DNA of 64,000 nt from Candidatus Cloacimonetes bacterium 4572_55 (GTDB taxonomy: Bacteria > 4572-55), in NCBI GenBank assembly GCA_002084765.1, contig NBMB01000009.1, forward strand, positions 1 to 64,000, written 5' to 3'. Within the stretch, counting starts at the first letter, position 1, and each line of letters begins with the position of its first letter. Shown here piece by piece: positions 1-8,591 of this stretch. The position numbers were made by a program, and so were the translations under genes. Below the pieces are notes generated by a model. That model was given only the letters and a program-made list of their open reading frames with translations, had not been told where the DNA came from and did not search any database.

Positions 1-293
1 TAAGAATTGATAATTAAAGAATTATATCTTTTTTGCCAAATTTTCTTCAGGAAAACAGAGCTTTTGCGCGCATTTCACTATATTCGCAACAGAGTCACAG
101 AGAGCGCAGAGTCAACCCAAATAAGGGTTCTGAAATTCTCATAGAAGCTGAGTTCTCTTGGAAATGTCGTTAAAAATAGACTTTAACCCATTAAATATCA
201 AACATCTGAGATATCTGGTTCTCCGAGGCTTATGAATAATGCAGGATAGAGTCGTTTTATGACGGGCATGCAAATCGAATAAATAAGCTCGGG
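1..293. other. Non-coding stretch at the window edge
   Basis: No supportable gene lies here. Around 84-115 there is a string of CAGAG-type words (cagagtcacagagagcgcag), a pattern often seen in intergenic repeats of environmental bacteria. The rest is AT-rich and unremarkable. It lies downstream of the minus-strand gene ending at 294. Confidence 0.5.
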
Positions 294-1268
294 TCAGTCG
301 TTTTTAAACAAGAATACAACCCCGCCGATCAACGCGGTCGCCAAATTGACGATACCCGCTATAAATTCGATGGAGAAAGCGTGCGCAGATGGGACGCCAA
401 CGTTGGCAAACAGAAGAATTCCCGCTCCCTCCCGAACTCCGAAACCGCTTATTGACACCGGCATTAACATCAATACTCCCAGAATCGGAATGAAAATAAA
501 AAAGTATAAGCCTGATATATAATTTATTCCCAAGGATAAAGCAATGATATAATGGGTGCTAATCCGCAAGAGTTGGATCGCCAAGCTGAGAATGGTCAGC
601 CAACGCAGGAAGGGGATTTTGTCGCTATAGAGAAAGATTGCGTCTCGAATTGATTGAATCCGGTTGCCCGCCATATTTCTGGAAGCGCGGTTGATTATAT
701 CTACCATCCATTGACTGGTGCGAGAATTCAGCAAAAGAAAGACGCCGATGATCGTCGCCAGAAAAAATACGGCAATCAGGAGAATTATCCCGTTCAGCTG
801 GGAGATGCGGAGAGCAAAAAAGGAAAAAAATAACGCCAATCCAGCTAAAATCAACATTCCCAGCAATCGATCAAAAAAGGTGGCGGCAAAAACTGCCTTT
901 CGTTTGCCGGTTTTGCGTCCAATGTCGTATATTTTCAACACTTCCCCGCCTATATTCGCGGGCAAGAAGTTATTGAAAAAAATTCCGGCAAGGTAGCTGA
1001 CGATCGTATCGCTCCACGAGAGGTAGACCTTCTGCGCGTTCAAGAGCAATTTCCACTGCCACGCCTGTAACAGGTTGCTGATAAAAAGGATAACCATAGA
1101 CCAGATAAGAAGAATCGGGTCAGCTGAGCGCATCTGCTCGATCAAGGACTCCACTCCGATCTGGTAGACTAACACGGCGACCAGGAGTGAGCTTGCGCCG
1201 ACCTTTGAGCCAATCTTGATATATTTGATACATACTTTACTGTCGTAACCGCGATCTCTATTATTCAT
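294..1268 (-). CDS. UPF0104 / LPG-synthase-type transmembrane domain protein
   Basis: This is a multi-pass inner-membrane protein of about 325 residues, with roughly eight hydrophobic segments and nothing else. It resembles the flippase-like membrane domain of lysylphosphatidylglycerol synthase (UPF0104 family). The family signature FLPANIGGEVLKIY is near residue 105, and a glycine-rich SGFGVREGAG segment is near the C-terminus. Family members act in lipid or glycolipid translocation; the substrate cannot be read from sequence. I chose the ATG at 1268 because it follows AGGCCGAAAA and does not overlap the upstream gene; an upstream GTG at 1289 is possible. It is the last gene of a minus-strand run with a methyltransferase and an RtcB-like gene. 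Confidence 0.8.
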   Translation of the reverse strand: MNNRDRGYDSKVCIKYIKIGSKVGASSLLVAVLVYQIGVESLIEQMRSADPILLIWSMVILFISNLLQAWQWKLLLNAQKVYLSWSDTIVSYLAGIFFNNFLPANIGGEVLKIYDIGRKTGKRKAVFAATFFDRLLGMLILAGLALFFSFFALRISQLNGIILLIAVFFLATIIGVFLLLNSRTSQWMVDIINRASRNMAGNRIQSIRDAIFLYSDKIPFLRWLTILSLAIQLLRISTHYIIALSLGINYISGLYFFIFIPILGVLMLMPVSISGFGVREGAGILLFANVGVPSAHAFSIEFIAGIVNLATALIGGVVFLFKND

Positions 1269-1292
1269 TTTTCGGCCTGTCTCGCCCACGAA

Positions 1293-2075
1293 TTACGCGG
1301 ATTCATCTTTCCGTCCGATCACCCCGATGGTGAAAAAAGTCCACTTGCTCCACTCCATCTCTGACAATTTCCGACGAAGATTCTGTCGAGCCTTCAAAAA
1401 AAGAGGGATTTTTTTTGGATACAGCGGCAAATTTACCAGGCGCAATTTCCACAAAATTTCCCGAAGGATACGGTAAAAAAGAGAGGGGTCCATCCACTCG
1501 CCATAAGAATGTTTTTCGATAAATCCGGCTTGTTTCATAGCGGATCGGAGTTGCGCGATGCTAAATTGCTTCTCCCAACCAGCAAACCATTTGTTCAAAA
1601 GGATCAAAATTTGCTTGATCACCGTGTAGATATGGAAGGTTTGCGGCACATCGACCAGAGCGTATCCACCCGGCTTCAAAGCGCGGTGATTTTCTTGCAA
1701 CAAGCGCAGGTCGTCAGGGGTTCGGAAATGCTCCAGCAATCCTTGATGAAAGATCGCGTCAAAGCTATCGGATTTGATCGGCATTGCCAGCGCGTCGCCC
1801 CAAATATAGCGCACTGTGACCCCTTCCCTCTCGGCAAGAGAGCGCACCACGTCCAACGACTCTTTGATATAGTCCAGTACGTAGACCTCAGCTCCCATCT
1901 TTGCCAGCCGAACGCTGTCCCTTCCAGACCCAGCACCCACCTCCAAGATGCGAAGACCTTTCACATCCACCATCTTTATGAGATTGTCAACGAGGACTTC
2001 CGAAGTGGGGTAAACCTCGTCAATATTACGTTTTGTCCACAATTTTCGCCAATTATCAGGCGTGGATTTTCTCAT
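1293..2075 (-). CDS. Class I SAM-dependent methyltransferase
   Basis: This is a soluble protein of about 260 residues with a class I methyltransferase fold. SAM-binding motif I, LEVGAGSGRDSVRLA, is near residue 45, an acidic residue after beta2 is in VLDYIKE, and motif IV-like SFDAIFHQGLLEH and post-motif LKPGGYALVDVP follow. The methyl acceptor is unknown; small molecules or lipids are most common for this type. I chose the ATG at 2075 because it follows AAAGGATAGCT and lies just beyond the stop codon of the upstream RtcB-like gene (ends 2078). The longer in-frame reading would overlap that gene by about 60 bases. The tight spacing suggests an operon of three genes. Confidence 0.85.
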   Translation of the reverse strand: MRKSTPDNWRKLWTKRNIDEVYPTSEVLVDNLIKMVDVKGLRILEVGAGSGRDSVRLAKMGAEVYVLDYIKESLDVVRSLAEREGVTVRYIWGDALAMPIKSDSFDAIFHQGLLEHFRTPDDLRLLQENHRALKPGGYALVDVPQTFHIYTVIKQILILLNKWFAGWEKQFSIAQLRSAMKQAGFIEKHSYGEWMDPSLFYRILREILWKLRLVNLPLYPKKIPLFLKARQNLRRKLSEMEWSKWTFFTIGVIGRKDESA

Positions 2076-2077
2076 AG

Positions 2078-3517
2078 CTATCCTTTCATTATGCTGATCG
2101 GTTGCAGCCGCGCTATTTTCCGGATCAGCCCACATCTTTCTAAAAGATTTACGATTCCTCCGGTTGGGTAAAAAGCGTTCGAGGACTCTTCCCGCAATGT
2201 TCTTGAGCTATCGAATTTGACATAGACCCCCGCCTTTTCTAAATCTTGGGATACCTTCGGATTTTTCACAATGTCTCCGGCTCGAAATCGGCTGAATTTA
2301 CGGGCGGATTCCACCGGTATAGACCCGAAACATTCGTTGAAAGCTCTGTCCGTGCCGACAACGATATAGCAGTCGTCGCTCATGCCCCCTCGGATCAGGA
2401 CAGGCTGCCCGATCGAGCGATACGGCGCGGCGAGCGATAGATGGCCCGCGGGAAATGCGCGGGCGCACCCCTTACGGTAGATTGCCAGGCTCACTGCGCG
2501 CCGATTCAGCGAGTAGCTTTCAATCCGGGGCAGATTTTCCGATACGTCAAAAAGCTGCGGCATATTGATCGGCTCTGTTTGGCTACCCAACTCTTGGCTC
2601 AGAGCTTGACGAATTCGATGAATGATGATCTGACGAGTTGCCCAGGCAAAATTTTCCGCGGCTGCGACACCGGCAAGGAACCGAGCACCTGATTCGGACT
2701 CTATTGGCGCGCATATCAGCTCCCTTTTAAATAGTCGAACACGGCTGTTTTCGTCCGACTGCATACGGTTCAAATGATTCTGACAAATTTGGAAGCCAAC
2801 GTTTCCCGCGTCTGCGCGCACAGCCGCGCAAATTTGATCAGGGGTCAGCGATAAGAGGTGGGCAACGGCTGGATCATAAATATTTTTTACAGAAAAAAAT
2901 GTGATAAAGTTCCCAGCGGACCCCAACGCTCCCAAACTTTGCGAGGCCGCGGCTATCAAGCCTGGGTCAGAGCCGGCGGAAGCTCCGTCAACACACCCGC
3001 GTTCCTCTGTAACTTCGAGGTCTTTCTCTCGACCCATGCCATTTTCGACTGCCCACCGCGCTCCGTTTTCAAATATCGATTCGATGTCTACCTTAGAGAG
3101 CTTGTATCTTCCCTGTTGATTGACGCCGGCAGGCACGCTGTTCCAAAGTCTGTGGATCAATGATGGGATGCGCTCCTTTATATCCGCGGAATTCAGATCG
3201 GTTTGTAATAACCGGACGCCAGAATTTATACCACTGCCCACCCCTCCCGGAGCCGCTACGCCGATTTTGCTCTCAACCGCGACGATAGCCCCTGTGGGGA
3301 AACCATATCTGTTTCTAAGATTGGGCATTCCGACCACATGTTTGACAATACCAGGCATAAAGGCAAGCTCGATCAGACTCTCAAGCCCCTTGTTAGCTTG
3401 TTTCATCCGATTGATCATGCCTTTTGTCGCGTACAATATGCTCGGCGCGCGCATCCCTTTTATATAATGTTGGGGGATACGCCACCGTTCAGAATCGATT
3501 TTTTCTAATAGTACCAT
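2078..3517 (-). CDS. RtcB-family protein lacking all Mn ligands (probable pseudo-ligase)
   Basis: This 479-residue protein aligns along its whole length with RtcB, the GTP-dependent RNA 3'-phosphate ligase, through GGVGSGINSGVR, NFAWATRQ, YRKGCARAFPAGH and GQPVLIRGGM. In RtcB of Pyrococcus horikoshii two Mn ions are held by D95, C98, H203, H234 and H329, and H404 is guanylylated. Here the equivalents are G96, S99, N203, R234 and E327, so every metal ligand is replaced. The HW of the early MPDVHWGYG motif is also gone (MPNLRNRYG). The nucleophile-equivalent histidine is kept (H359). The protein is full length with no frame break, so it looks like a conserved fold with lost or changed chemistry, perhaps RNA binding. 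No clear ribosome site precedes the ATG. A divergent enzyme with another metal site cannot be excluded. Confidence 0.82.
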   Translation of the reverse strand: MVLLEKIDSERWRIPQHYIKGMRAPSILYATKGMINRMKQANKGLESLIELAFMPGIVKHVVGMPNLRNRYGFPTGAIVAVESKIGVAAPGGVGSGINSGVRLLQTDLNSADIKERIPSLIHRLWNSVPAGVNQQGRYKLSKVDIESIFENGARWAVENGMGREKDLEVTEERGCVDGASAGSDPGLIAAASQSLGALGSAGNFITFFSVKNIYDPAVAHLLSLTPDQICAAVRADAGNVGFQICQNHLNRMQSDENSRVRLFKRELICAPIESESGARFLAGVAAAENFAWATRQIIIHRIRQALSQELGSQTEPINMPQLFDVSENLPRIESYSLNRRAVSLAIYRKGCARAFPAGHLSLAAPYRSIGQPVLIRGGMSDDCYIVVGTDRAFNECFGSIPVESARKFSRFRAGDIVKNPKVSQDLEKAGVYVKFDSSRTLREESSNAFYPTGGIVNLLERCGLIRKIARLQPISIMKG

Positions 3518-3860
3518 ATATTATAGATGAAAATAATAGACGAAATAGATAAATCGTCCGGGAGAACAGCTTAATTTTTATATTTTACATATCTATCACG
3601 CGAACCTGCGAGTGCCTTCTCAGCCCGTTTATACGATAGACCCGAAAATATGAAACATCTTGCATCCTGTCAAGCGATTTTGAGTCCGATTCATATAATT
3701 CTACTTGACAACTTCAGAGAAAGCTGTTAGCCTTCTTCATCTGCTTCACGCGGTCGGATCAATAAGAAAGCCGCTCTTAGACTAAGGAAATAACTGTGAA
3801 ACCCCGACATGTTTCAGCCAAGCTGGGTCATGTCTGTCTATTTTTAAAATGGAGGCGAAG
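3518..3860. other. Divergent intergenic region
   Basis: This non-coding spacer separates the minus-strand RtcB-like gene from the plus-strand TPR gene. A TTGACA at 3705-3710 could be a -35 element for the TPR gene, but the hexamer 17 bases later (tagcct) is a poor -10. Near its right end is a strong dyad (3806-3834), listed separately. Nothing else is recognisable. Confidence 0.5.
3806..3834 (+). promoter_or_regulatory. Interrupted palindrome in the leader of the TPR gene
   Basis: GACATG (3806-3811) pairs with CATGTC (3829-3834), and inside it CAGC (3815-3818) pairs with GCTG (3822-3825), with 3-base internal loops. It ends 16 bases before the GGAGG ribosome site of the gene at 3861. It could be an operator dyad or an RNA stem-loop in the 5' leader; the sequence alone cannot decide. 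Confidence 0.4.
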
Positions 3861-5423
3861 ATGACGGCTGATTTCAATAGTTTTGATCGTGTCTTTCAAA
3901 CGGGACATCGTGCTTTGGATAAAGGTAAGGTCGATATCGCCCTTGTCCACTTCTCCACTGCGGAGGAATATCTGAGGGTTATCGATGATTCGTCTGGGAA
4001 ACAGGAGCGTTTGTTAGATGTCTTGATGACTCGCTCGACGATACAGGAATCCTTAAGCGAATGGGACGACGCAGAGATAGATTTTAAGCGGGCGTTAGAG
4101 CTGGCAAAAAAATTAAATAAGGTGCCTGAAGTTGTCGATGCAATGGTCGGATTGGGCAAAATTAAATATAAAAAGGGTGAGCTGAAAGCCGCTAAGGATA
4201 TCTTTGAAGAAGGGTTCAATATCGCTTCCAATGCAAAGTTAGAGGAAAAATTTCCGATTTATCATTATCATTTAGGTAGTACGCTGGCTAAGATGGGGGA
4301 GAGCGATAAGGCTTTGATGATCTTCGAGAGCGGGCTTCGCATCGCTGACCGAGTAAACGAAAAAACCGAATTGATCGCATCGATTAATAACCAGATGGGA
4401 TTGCTGCACTTTCGGATGGGGATGAGAGACGAAGCACTACCCTATTATCAAGAAAGTCTGAAACTGATGAAAGATGTGGCTGACAGTCCGACCGAAGCGG
4501 AGGCGCGCCGGTATCTGGGAGTGATCCATCAGATCAGAAGGCAGTATCAACCCGCATTGGAGCATTATATCGAGGCAATTCGTATCTATTCCAAACTGAA
4601 TAACCAATTTGGACTGGCAAAAACATACAGTTCTACGGGACAAACATATTTGCGTATGGGTCACACCACAGAAGCACTTTTTTTTCTGCATAAAAGCATG
4701 AATCTGTCTAAGAGATTGAACGCTAAGTCCGATCTGGGCGCAATTTTCGGCAAATTGGGCGACGCTTATGTAGCGAAGGAAGATTATAAGACAGCCGAGA
4801 GCTATTATAAAAAAGATATAGAAACTTCCGAGGAATTAAATAATACGCACGGTATGGCGTTTTCTTTCCGAAACTTAGCTCGGATTTATCAACTCCAAAA
4901 AAATCCGGATGAGGCTGAAAAATATTATACGAAAAGCTACGAATATTTCTCCAGCGTGCAAGATCAGATCAATGTGGGCGTCTGTTTTCGAGAGCTGGGG
5001 CATGTCTACATCTCGCTGAATAATGTTGAGAAAGCGATCGACTACGCCAAAACAGCAATCGAGATTTTTCGATCCATACAGCAACATGTCCAGATAGCGT
5101 CGTCGGAGAAGGTCCTCGGTATCTGCTACCGAATCCAGCATGAATGGAACAGCGCATTGGAAACGTTGGATAGCTGCATAGCGATTTTTAGAAAAAATAA
5201 CGTCAAGGATGAGCTTGCCGATACGTATTACGAATTGGGACTAACCTGCGTGGAAATGGCAAATGAAAAAGAAGCGACGAAATTCCTGACAAAAGCGTTT
5301 GTAGTAGCGGAGGACCTGGGAAATAACAGCTTGATGGATGATATATTGCACCAAATCGAGCAATTAGACGAATTGGAATTGATTCATTTGACAATCAGAA
5401 AATTAAGAGGATATGTGGATTAA
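3861..5423 (+). CDS. TPR-repeat protein, cytoplasmic
   Basis: The product has about 520 residues made almost entirely of tetratricopeptide repeats of roughly 40 residues (TPR_12-like, about a dozen). Repeat consensus pieces such as ALPYYQESLKLMKD, AEKYYTKSYEYF and AIDYAKTAIEIF recur. No signal peptide or membrane segment is present, so it is probably a cytoplasmic protein-protein scaffold. I chose the ATG at 3861 because GGAGG lies at 3851-3855 with ideal spacing; the in-frame ATG at 3849 would place this ribosome site inside the coding sequence. sppA follows after 55 bases and may be co-transcribed. The specific partner is unknown. Confidence 0.85.
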   Translation: MTADFNSFDRVFQTGHRALDKGKVDIALVHFSTAEEYLRVIDDSSGKQERLLDVLMTRSTIQESLSEWDDAEIDFKRALELAKKLNKVPEVVDAMVGLGKIKYKKGELKAAKDIFEEGFNIASNAKLEEKFPIYHYHLGSTLAKMGESDKALMIFESGLRIADRVNEKTELIASINNQMGLLHFRMGMRDEALPYYQESLKLMKDVADSPTEAEARRYLGVIHQIRRQYQPALEHYIEAIRIYSKLNNQFGLAKTYSSTGQTYLRMGHTTEALFFLHKSMNLSKRLNAKSDLGAIFGKLGDAYVAKEDYKTAESYYKKDIETSEELNNTHGMAFSFRNLARIYQLQKNPDEAEKYYTKSYEYFSSVQDQINVGVCFRELGHVYISLNNVEKAIDYAKTAIEIFRSIQQHVQIASSEKVLGICYRIQHEWNSALETLDSCIAIFRKNNVKDELADTYYELGLTCVEMANEKEATKFLTKAFVVAEDLGNNSLMDDILHQIEQLDELELIHLTIRKLRGYVD

Positions 5424-5478
5424 AAAAATCTATGAGAAAAACGAGTTTTGAAAATTTCTGAAAAAGGAGTATTCTAAA

Positions 5479-7206
5479 ATGAAAAAATGGCTGTTATTAA
5501 TTGGTTTTATCGGGATATTGGTAATTATTTCGATTATTATCGCCGGTCTTGCCGTGCGAGGCATGATAGGGAGCGACCCTGTCAAAATTTCATCGGATTC
5601 TATTTTGAACCTGGATTTAGGCGGTTATTATCCGGAGGTCTCGGAGGACGACGTAAGCGATGCCATTCTCAGTAAGGAAGCAATCACGCATCGGCGGCTG
5701 GAGCTTATGTTCGACACAGCGAAAACAGACGGCCGCATCAAAGAGCTGTATATTGATATGAGCGACTTTGGAGGCATGGGCTGGGCGCGGGCAAAAGAAA
5801 TTCGGAATTGGATTCTGAATTTTAAGACGTCTGGTAAGCCTGTCACAGTTTATATGGATTTTGTCGGAGATCGGACATATTATGTGGCGACCGCCGCGGA
5901 CAAAATCGTTATGCCCCCAGAAGGAGGGCTGCTCGTCAACGGCATTGCTTTACAAATGTTTTTTTTAAAAGGAAGTTTTGACAAAATTGGCATAGAGTGG
6001 GAAGAATTTCACGCAGGGAAGTATAAGTCCGCTCCGGAGACGCTGACGCGAGAAAATATGTCCCAGGTAAACCGAGAGGCGAAAACCCTTCTTATTAACG
6101 ACATATTCGACGAGCTTGTCAGTGCCATCGCGGAAGCCAGAGGAATGACTGAATCCACAGTCAAAGAAATTATTGACAATGGTCCCTATCTTGTGATCGA
6201 CGAAGCACTGGAAGCCGGTTTGATCGATCAGATTAATTATGAGTCCGACCTGCTGGAAAAAATCGGAGGCGAAGACGACGAATATGAAACTGTCAGCGGG
6301 AAAGATTACATGAGAGAATGTGAATTTCCAAGCAGCGGCAAAAAATTCGCCTTAATTTTTGCGGTAGGCGAGATCGTGTCGGGCGACGGAACGAGCGGTC
6401 AGTTCGTGGGATCGAAATCGATGACCAGGTGGATTCGTGAGGCGGCTGAAGACGAAGAGACAAAGGCGATCCTGATTCGGGTGGATAGTCCAGGTGGATC
6501 AGCTCTCGCTTCCGACATTATCTGGCGGGAGATTATCCAAGCCCGAGAAAAAAAACCGATTGTCGTCTCCATGGGCGATCTTGCCGCTTCGGGAGGTTAT
6601 TATATCTCCGCGCCAGCGAATTACATCTTTGCCGAGCCGACCACAATCACCGGCTCTATCGGCGTGTTCGGTATCCGACCTGTGATGGGCAATTTGTTCA
6701 AAATGATCGGAGCAAATACCGAAACTATCCTCAAAGGAAAAAATTCCAACCTATTCGATTCGAGCAAACTCATGTCGCCAGAACAGCGGAGCATTGTGGA
6801 AAAATCCATCAACCAAACGTATGATACTTTTTTGGAGAGAGTGTCCGAGGGCAGAAGTATGGATTACGATGATGTGCACGCTGTGGCTCAGGGGCGGGTC
6901 TGGACAGGAAATCAGGCACTGGAACGCGGACTCGTAGACGATATCGGAGATTTGACAGCGGCTGTAGAAAAAGCAAAAGAGTTGGCGGAAATTGATAACG
7001 ATCAACAGGTATGGCTGGACGTTTATCCCAGAAAAAAAGACCTGTTTGAAATATTGAGAGAGAAAGATTTTCCCTTTGCTTCGACAAAAAAGTATGGCAT
7101 GCTGCCCAAAGAGCTACAAAAAGCCGCGGAAATCTATCATTGGCAAAAACTTTATCGACCCGAGGAGCCCCTTGCCCGTCTGCCTTATATTATTACGGCG
7201 GAATAA
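5479..7206 (+). CDS. sppA: Signal peptide peptidase SppA, 67K type
   Basis: This 575-residue membrane serine protease digests leftover signal peptides in or at the inner membrane. One N-terminal hydrophobic segment (about residues 4-28) anchors it. It has the double-length 67K layout: the N-terminal half supplies the general-base lysine (K183 in GKYKSAPETL, equivalent to K209 of E. coli SppA) and the C-terminal half supplies the nucleophile (S371 in DLAASGGYYIS, after VDSPGGSALAS). Both catalytic residues are present, so activity is expected. AAAGGAG precedes the ATG. The stop codon lies inside a 14-base tandem repeat. Confidence 0.93.
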   Translation: MKKWLLLIGFIGILVIISIIIAGLAVRGMIGSDPVKISSDSILNLDLGGYYPEVSEDDVSDAILSKEAITHRRLELMFDTAKTDGRIKELYIDMSDFGGMGWARAKEIRNWILNFKTSGKPVTVYMDFVGDRTYYVATAADKIVMPPEGGLLVNGIALQMFFLKGSFDKIGIEWEEFHAGKYKSAPETLTRENMSQVNREAKTLLINDIFDELVSAIAEARGMTESTVKEIIDNGPYLVIDEALEAGLIDQINYESDLLEKIGGEDDEYETVSGKDYMRECEFPSSGKKFALIFAVGEIVSGDGTSGQFVGSKSMTRWIREAAEDEETKAILIRVDSPGGSALASDIIWREIIQAREKKPIVVSMGDLAASGGYYISAPANYIFAEPTTITGSIGVFGIRPVMGNLFKMIGANTETILKGKNSNLFDSSKLMSPEQRSIVEKSINQTYDTFLERVSEGRSMDYDDVHAVAQGRVWTGNQALERGLVDDIGDLTAAVEKAKELAEIDNDQQVWLDVYPRKKDLFEILREKDFPFASTKKYGMLPKELQKAAEIYHWQKLYRPEEPLARLPYIITAE

Positions 7207-7260
7207 ATACGGCGGAATAAATACGGCGGAATAAATACGGCGGAATAAATACGGCGGAAT
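7195..7260 (+). repeat. Short tandem repeat over the sppA stop codon (14 bp x 4.7)
   Basis: The unit acggcggaataaat occurs four times without error (7195-7250) and then as a 10-base partial copy. The first copy contains the last codons and stop of sppA. Because 14 is not a multiple of three, later copies fall in other frames and do not extend the protein. It looks like slippage or duplication of the gene end. Confidence 0.95.
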
Positions 7261-7323
7261 AGCTATTTTATCTTGAAATTCTCTCATTGCTGATTATTAT
7301 TCGGCATTATCAAAAAACTTAAG

Positions 7324-7352
7324 TTGCAATTTACCTATATAGACGCTATTAT
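7324..7352 (+). promoter_or_regulatory. Candidate sigma-70 promoter for the exopolysaccharide locus
   Basis: TTGCAA (7324-7329) and TATTAT (7347-7352) are separated by 17 bases, about 70 bases upstream of the first glycosyltransferase start at 7423. The match is 4/6 and 5/6 to the consensus. This is a sequence match only. Confidence 0.45.
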
Positions 7353-7422
7353 TAAACTATAGCTTAGGTTTTTCATCTGTGATACGTGATATCTGTCATA
7401 CCTGTTGGTTAGGATCGAAATT

Positions 7423-8559
7423 ATGAAAATCGCTATCTCCGCATTTGCATCCGATAATGGTAAATCCGGAATCGGACGTTATATGATCAGCCTGTTGGAA
7501 GAGATCGTCCGATTGGACCGAGATCATCGCTATACTCTGTTCCGAACGGAATCTGATAAGCCGCTTTTCCAGCGACTGGGAGACCGAGTCAACCACCGGG
7601 TCGTATCGGATTTTTGGGGTAAGCCGATACAAAATATTTTCTGGAATCAAGCGTTTTTTCCAAGTCGTCTCAAGAAAATCGAGGCGGATGCGGCTCTTAT
7701 TTTAGCCGGAAACAGACGTCTTCCCGTGACCTCGCAGACGCCGACGGTCGCAGTAGTGCATGACCTTTCCCCGTTTCATGTGGCTCAAAAATACGACCCT
7801 CTCCGCCAATTCTATGTCAAAAAAGTTCTGCCGTGGATGATCGGCAGGATGAATCGCGTCATCACGGTCAGCCAAAGCACAGCCCACGATGTGATCAAAT
7901 ACGCCCAGTTTCCAGAGGATCGTATCCATGTGGTTCACAACGGCATAGACCACAACCATTTTTATCCTAAGGGACGAGAGGAGAGCCAAAAGAGACTCTC
8001 CGAACGCTTTCGGATACACGATCCCTTTATCCTTTACGTGGGTCGATTGGAACATCCGGGGAAAAATCATATCCGTCTGATTCGAGCCTTTATGGACTTG
8101 AAGCGTCGTCTTTCCATACCGCATAAATTGGTATTGGTCGGTTCCAAGTGGAACGGTTCTGAAGCGATTTTTGATTTTGTGGACCAGAATGATTGTCAAA
8201 CCGATGTGCTATTTACGGATTTTGTATCGTATGAGGATTTGCCATACTTCTACTCTGGATGCGACGTGATGCCGCTTCCTTCACTATACGAAGGGTTCGG
8301 AATTCCCGCTATCGAGGCAATGGCGTGCGGCGCGGCAGTTTGCGGATCAAACCTCTCTTCGATACCGGAAGTGATCGGAGATGCGGGACCTCTGTTCGAT
8401 CCGATTAATGTGGACGAGATCAGCGACGCTATCCAAAGGCTGTTGACGGACGAATCACTGCGCCGAACTTGCATACAAAAAGGTTTTGAGCAGGCGAAAA
8501 AATTTTCATGGACAGCCTCCGCTCGTCAAACGTTAGATGTGATAGAGAAAATAAAATAG
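7423..8559 (+). CDS. Glycosyltransferase family 4
   Basis: The product is a soluble GT-B glycosyltransferase of about 378 residues that moves a sugar from a nucleotide donor to a lipid-linked acceptor in exopolysaccharide assembly. The N-terminal half begins with MKIAISAF and a glycine-rich SGIGRYM loop. The C-terminal half contains ILYVGRLEHPGKN, the GT4 signature EGFGIPAIEAMACG and an SIPEVIG segment typical of GDP-mannose-type enzymes. I chose the ATG at 7423, where similarity to the family begins, rather than the upstream TTG at 7405. It is the first gene of the exopolysaccharide run; donor and acceptor are not predictable. Confidence 0.88.
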   Translation: MKIAISAFASDNGKSGIGRYMISLLEEIVRLDRDHRYTLFRTESDKPLFQRLGDRVNHRVVSDFWGKPIQNIFWNQAFFPSRLKKIEADAALILAGNRRLPVTSQTPTVAVVHDLSPFHVAQKYDPLRQFYVKKVLPWMIGRMNRVITVSQSTAHDVIKYAQFPEDRIHVVHNGIDHNHFYPKGREESQKRLSERFRIHDPFILYVGRLEHPGKNHIRLIRAFMDLKRRLSIPHKLVLVGSKWNGSEAIFDFVDQNDCQTDVLFTDFVSYEDLPYFYSGCDVMPLPSLYEGFGIPAIEAMACGAAVCGSNLSSIPEVIGDAGPLFDPINVDEISDAIQRLLTDESLRRTCIQKGFEQAKKFSWTASARQTLDVIEKIK

Positions 8560-8591
8560 CTCGCTGGACAATCTAAGGTTAAGGTAGCACC

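Noticed and set aside
1509-2171. Plus-strand open frame opposite the methyltransferase
   Set aside because: The minus-strand frame has clear SAM-binding motifs; the plus frame has no recognisable features.
7195-7260. CRISPR array
   Set aside because: The 14-base units are directly adjacent with no spacers and no cas genes nearby.
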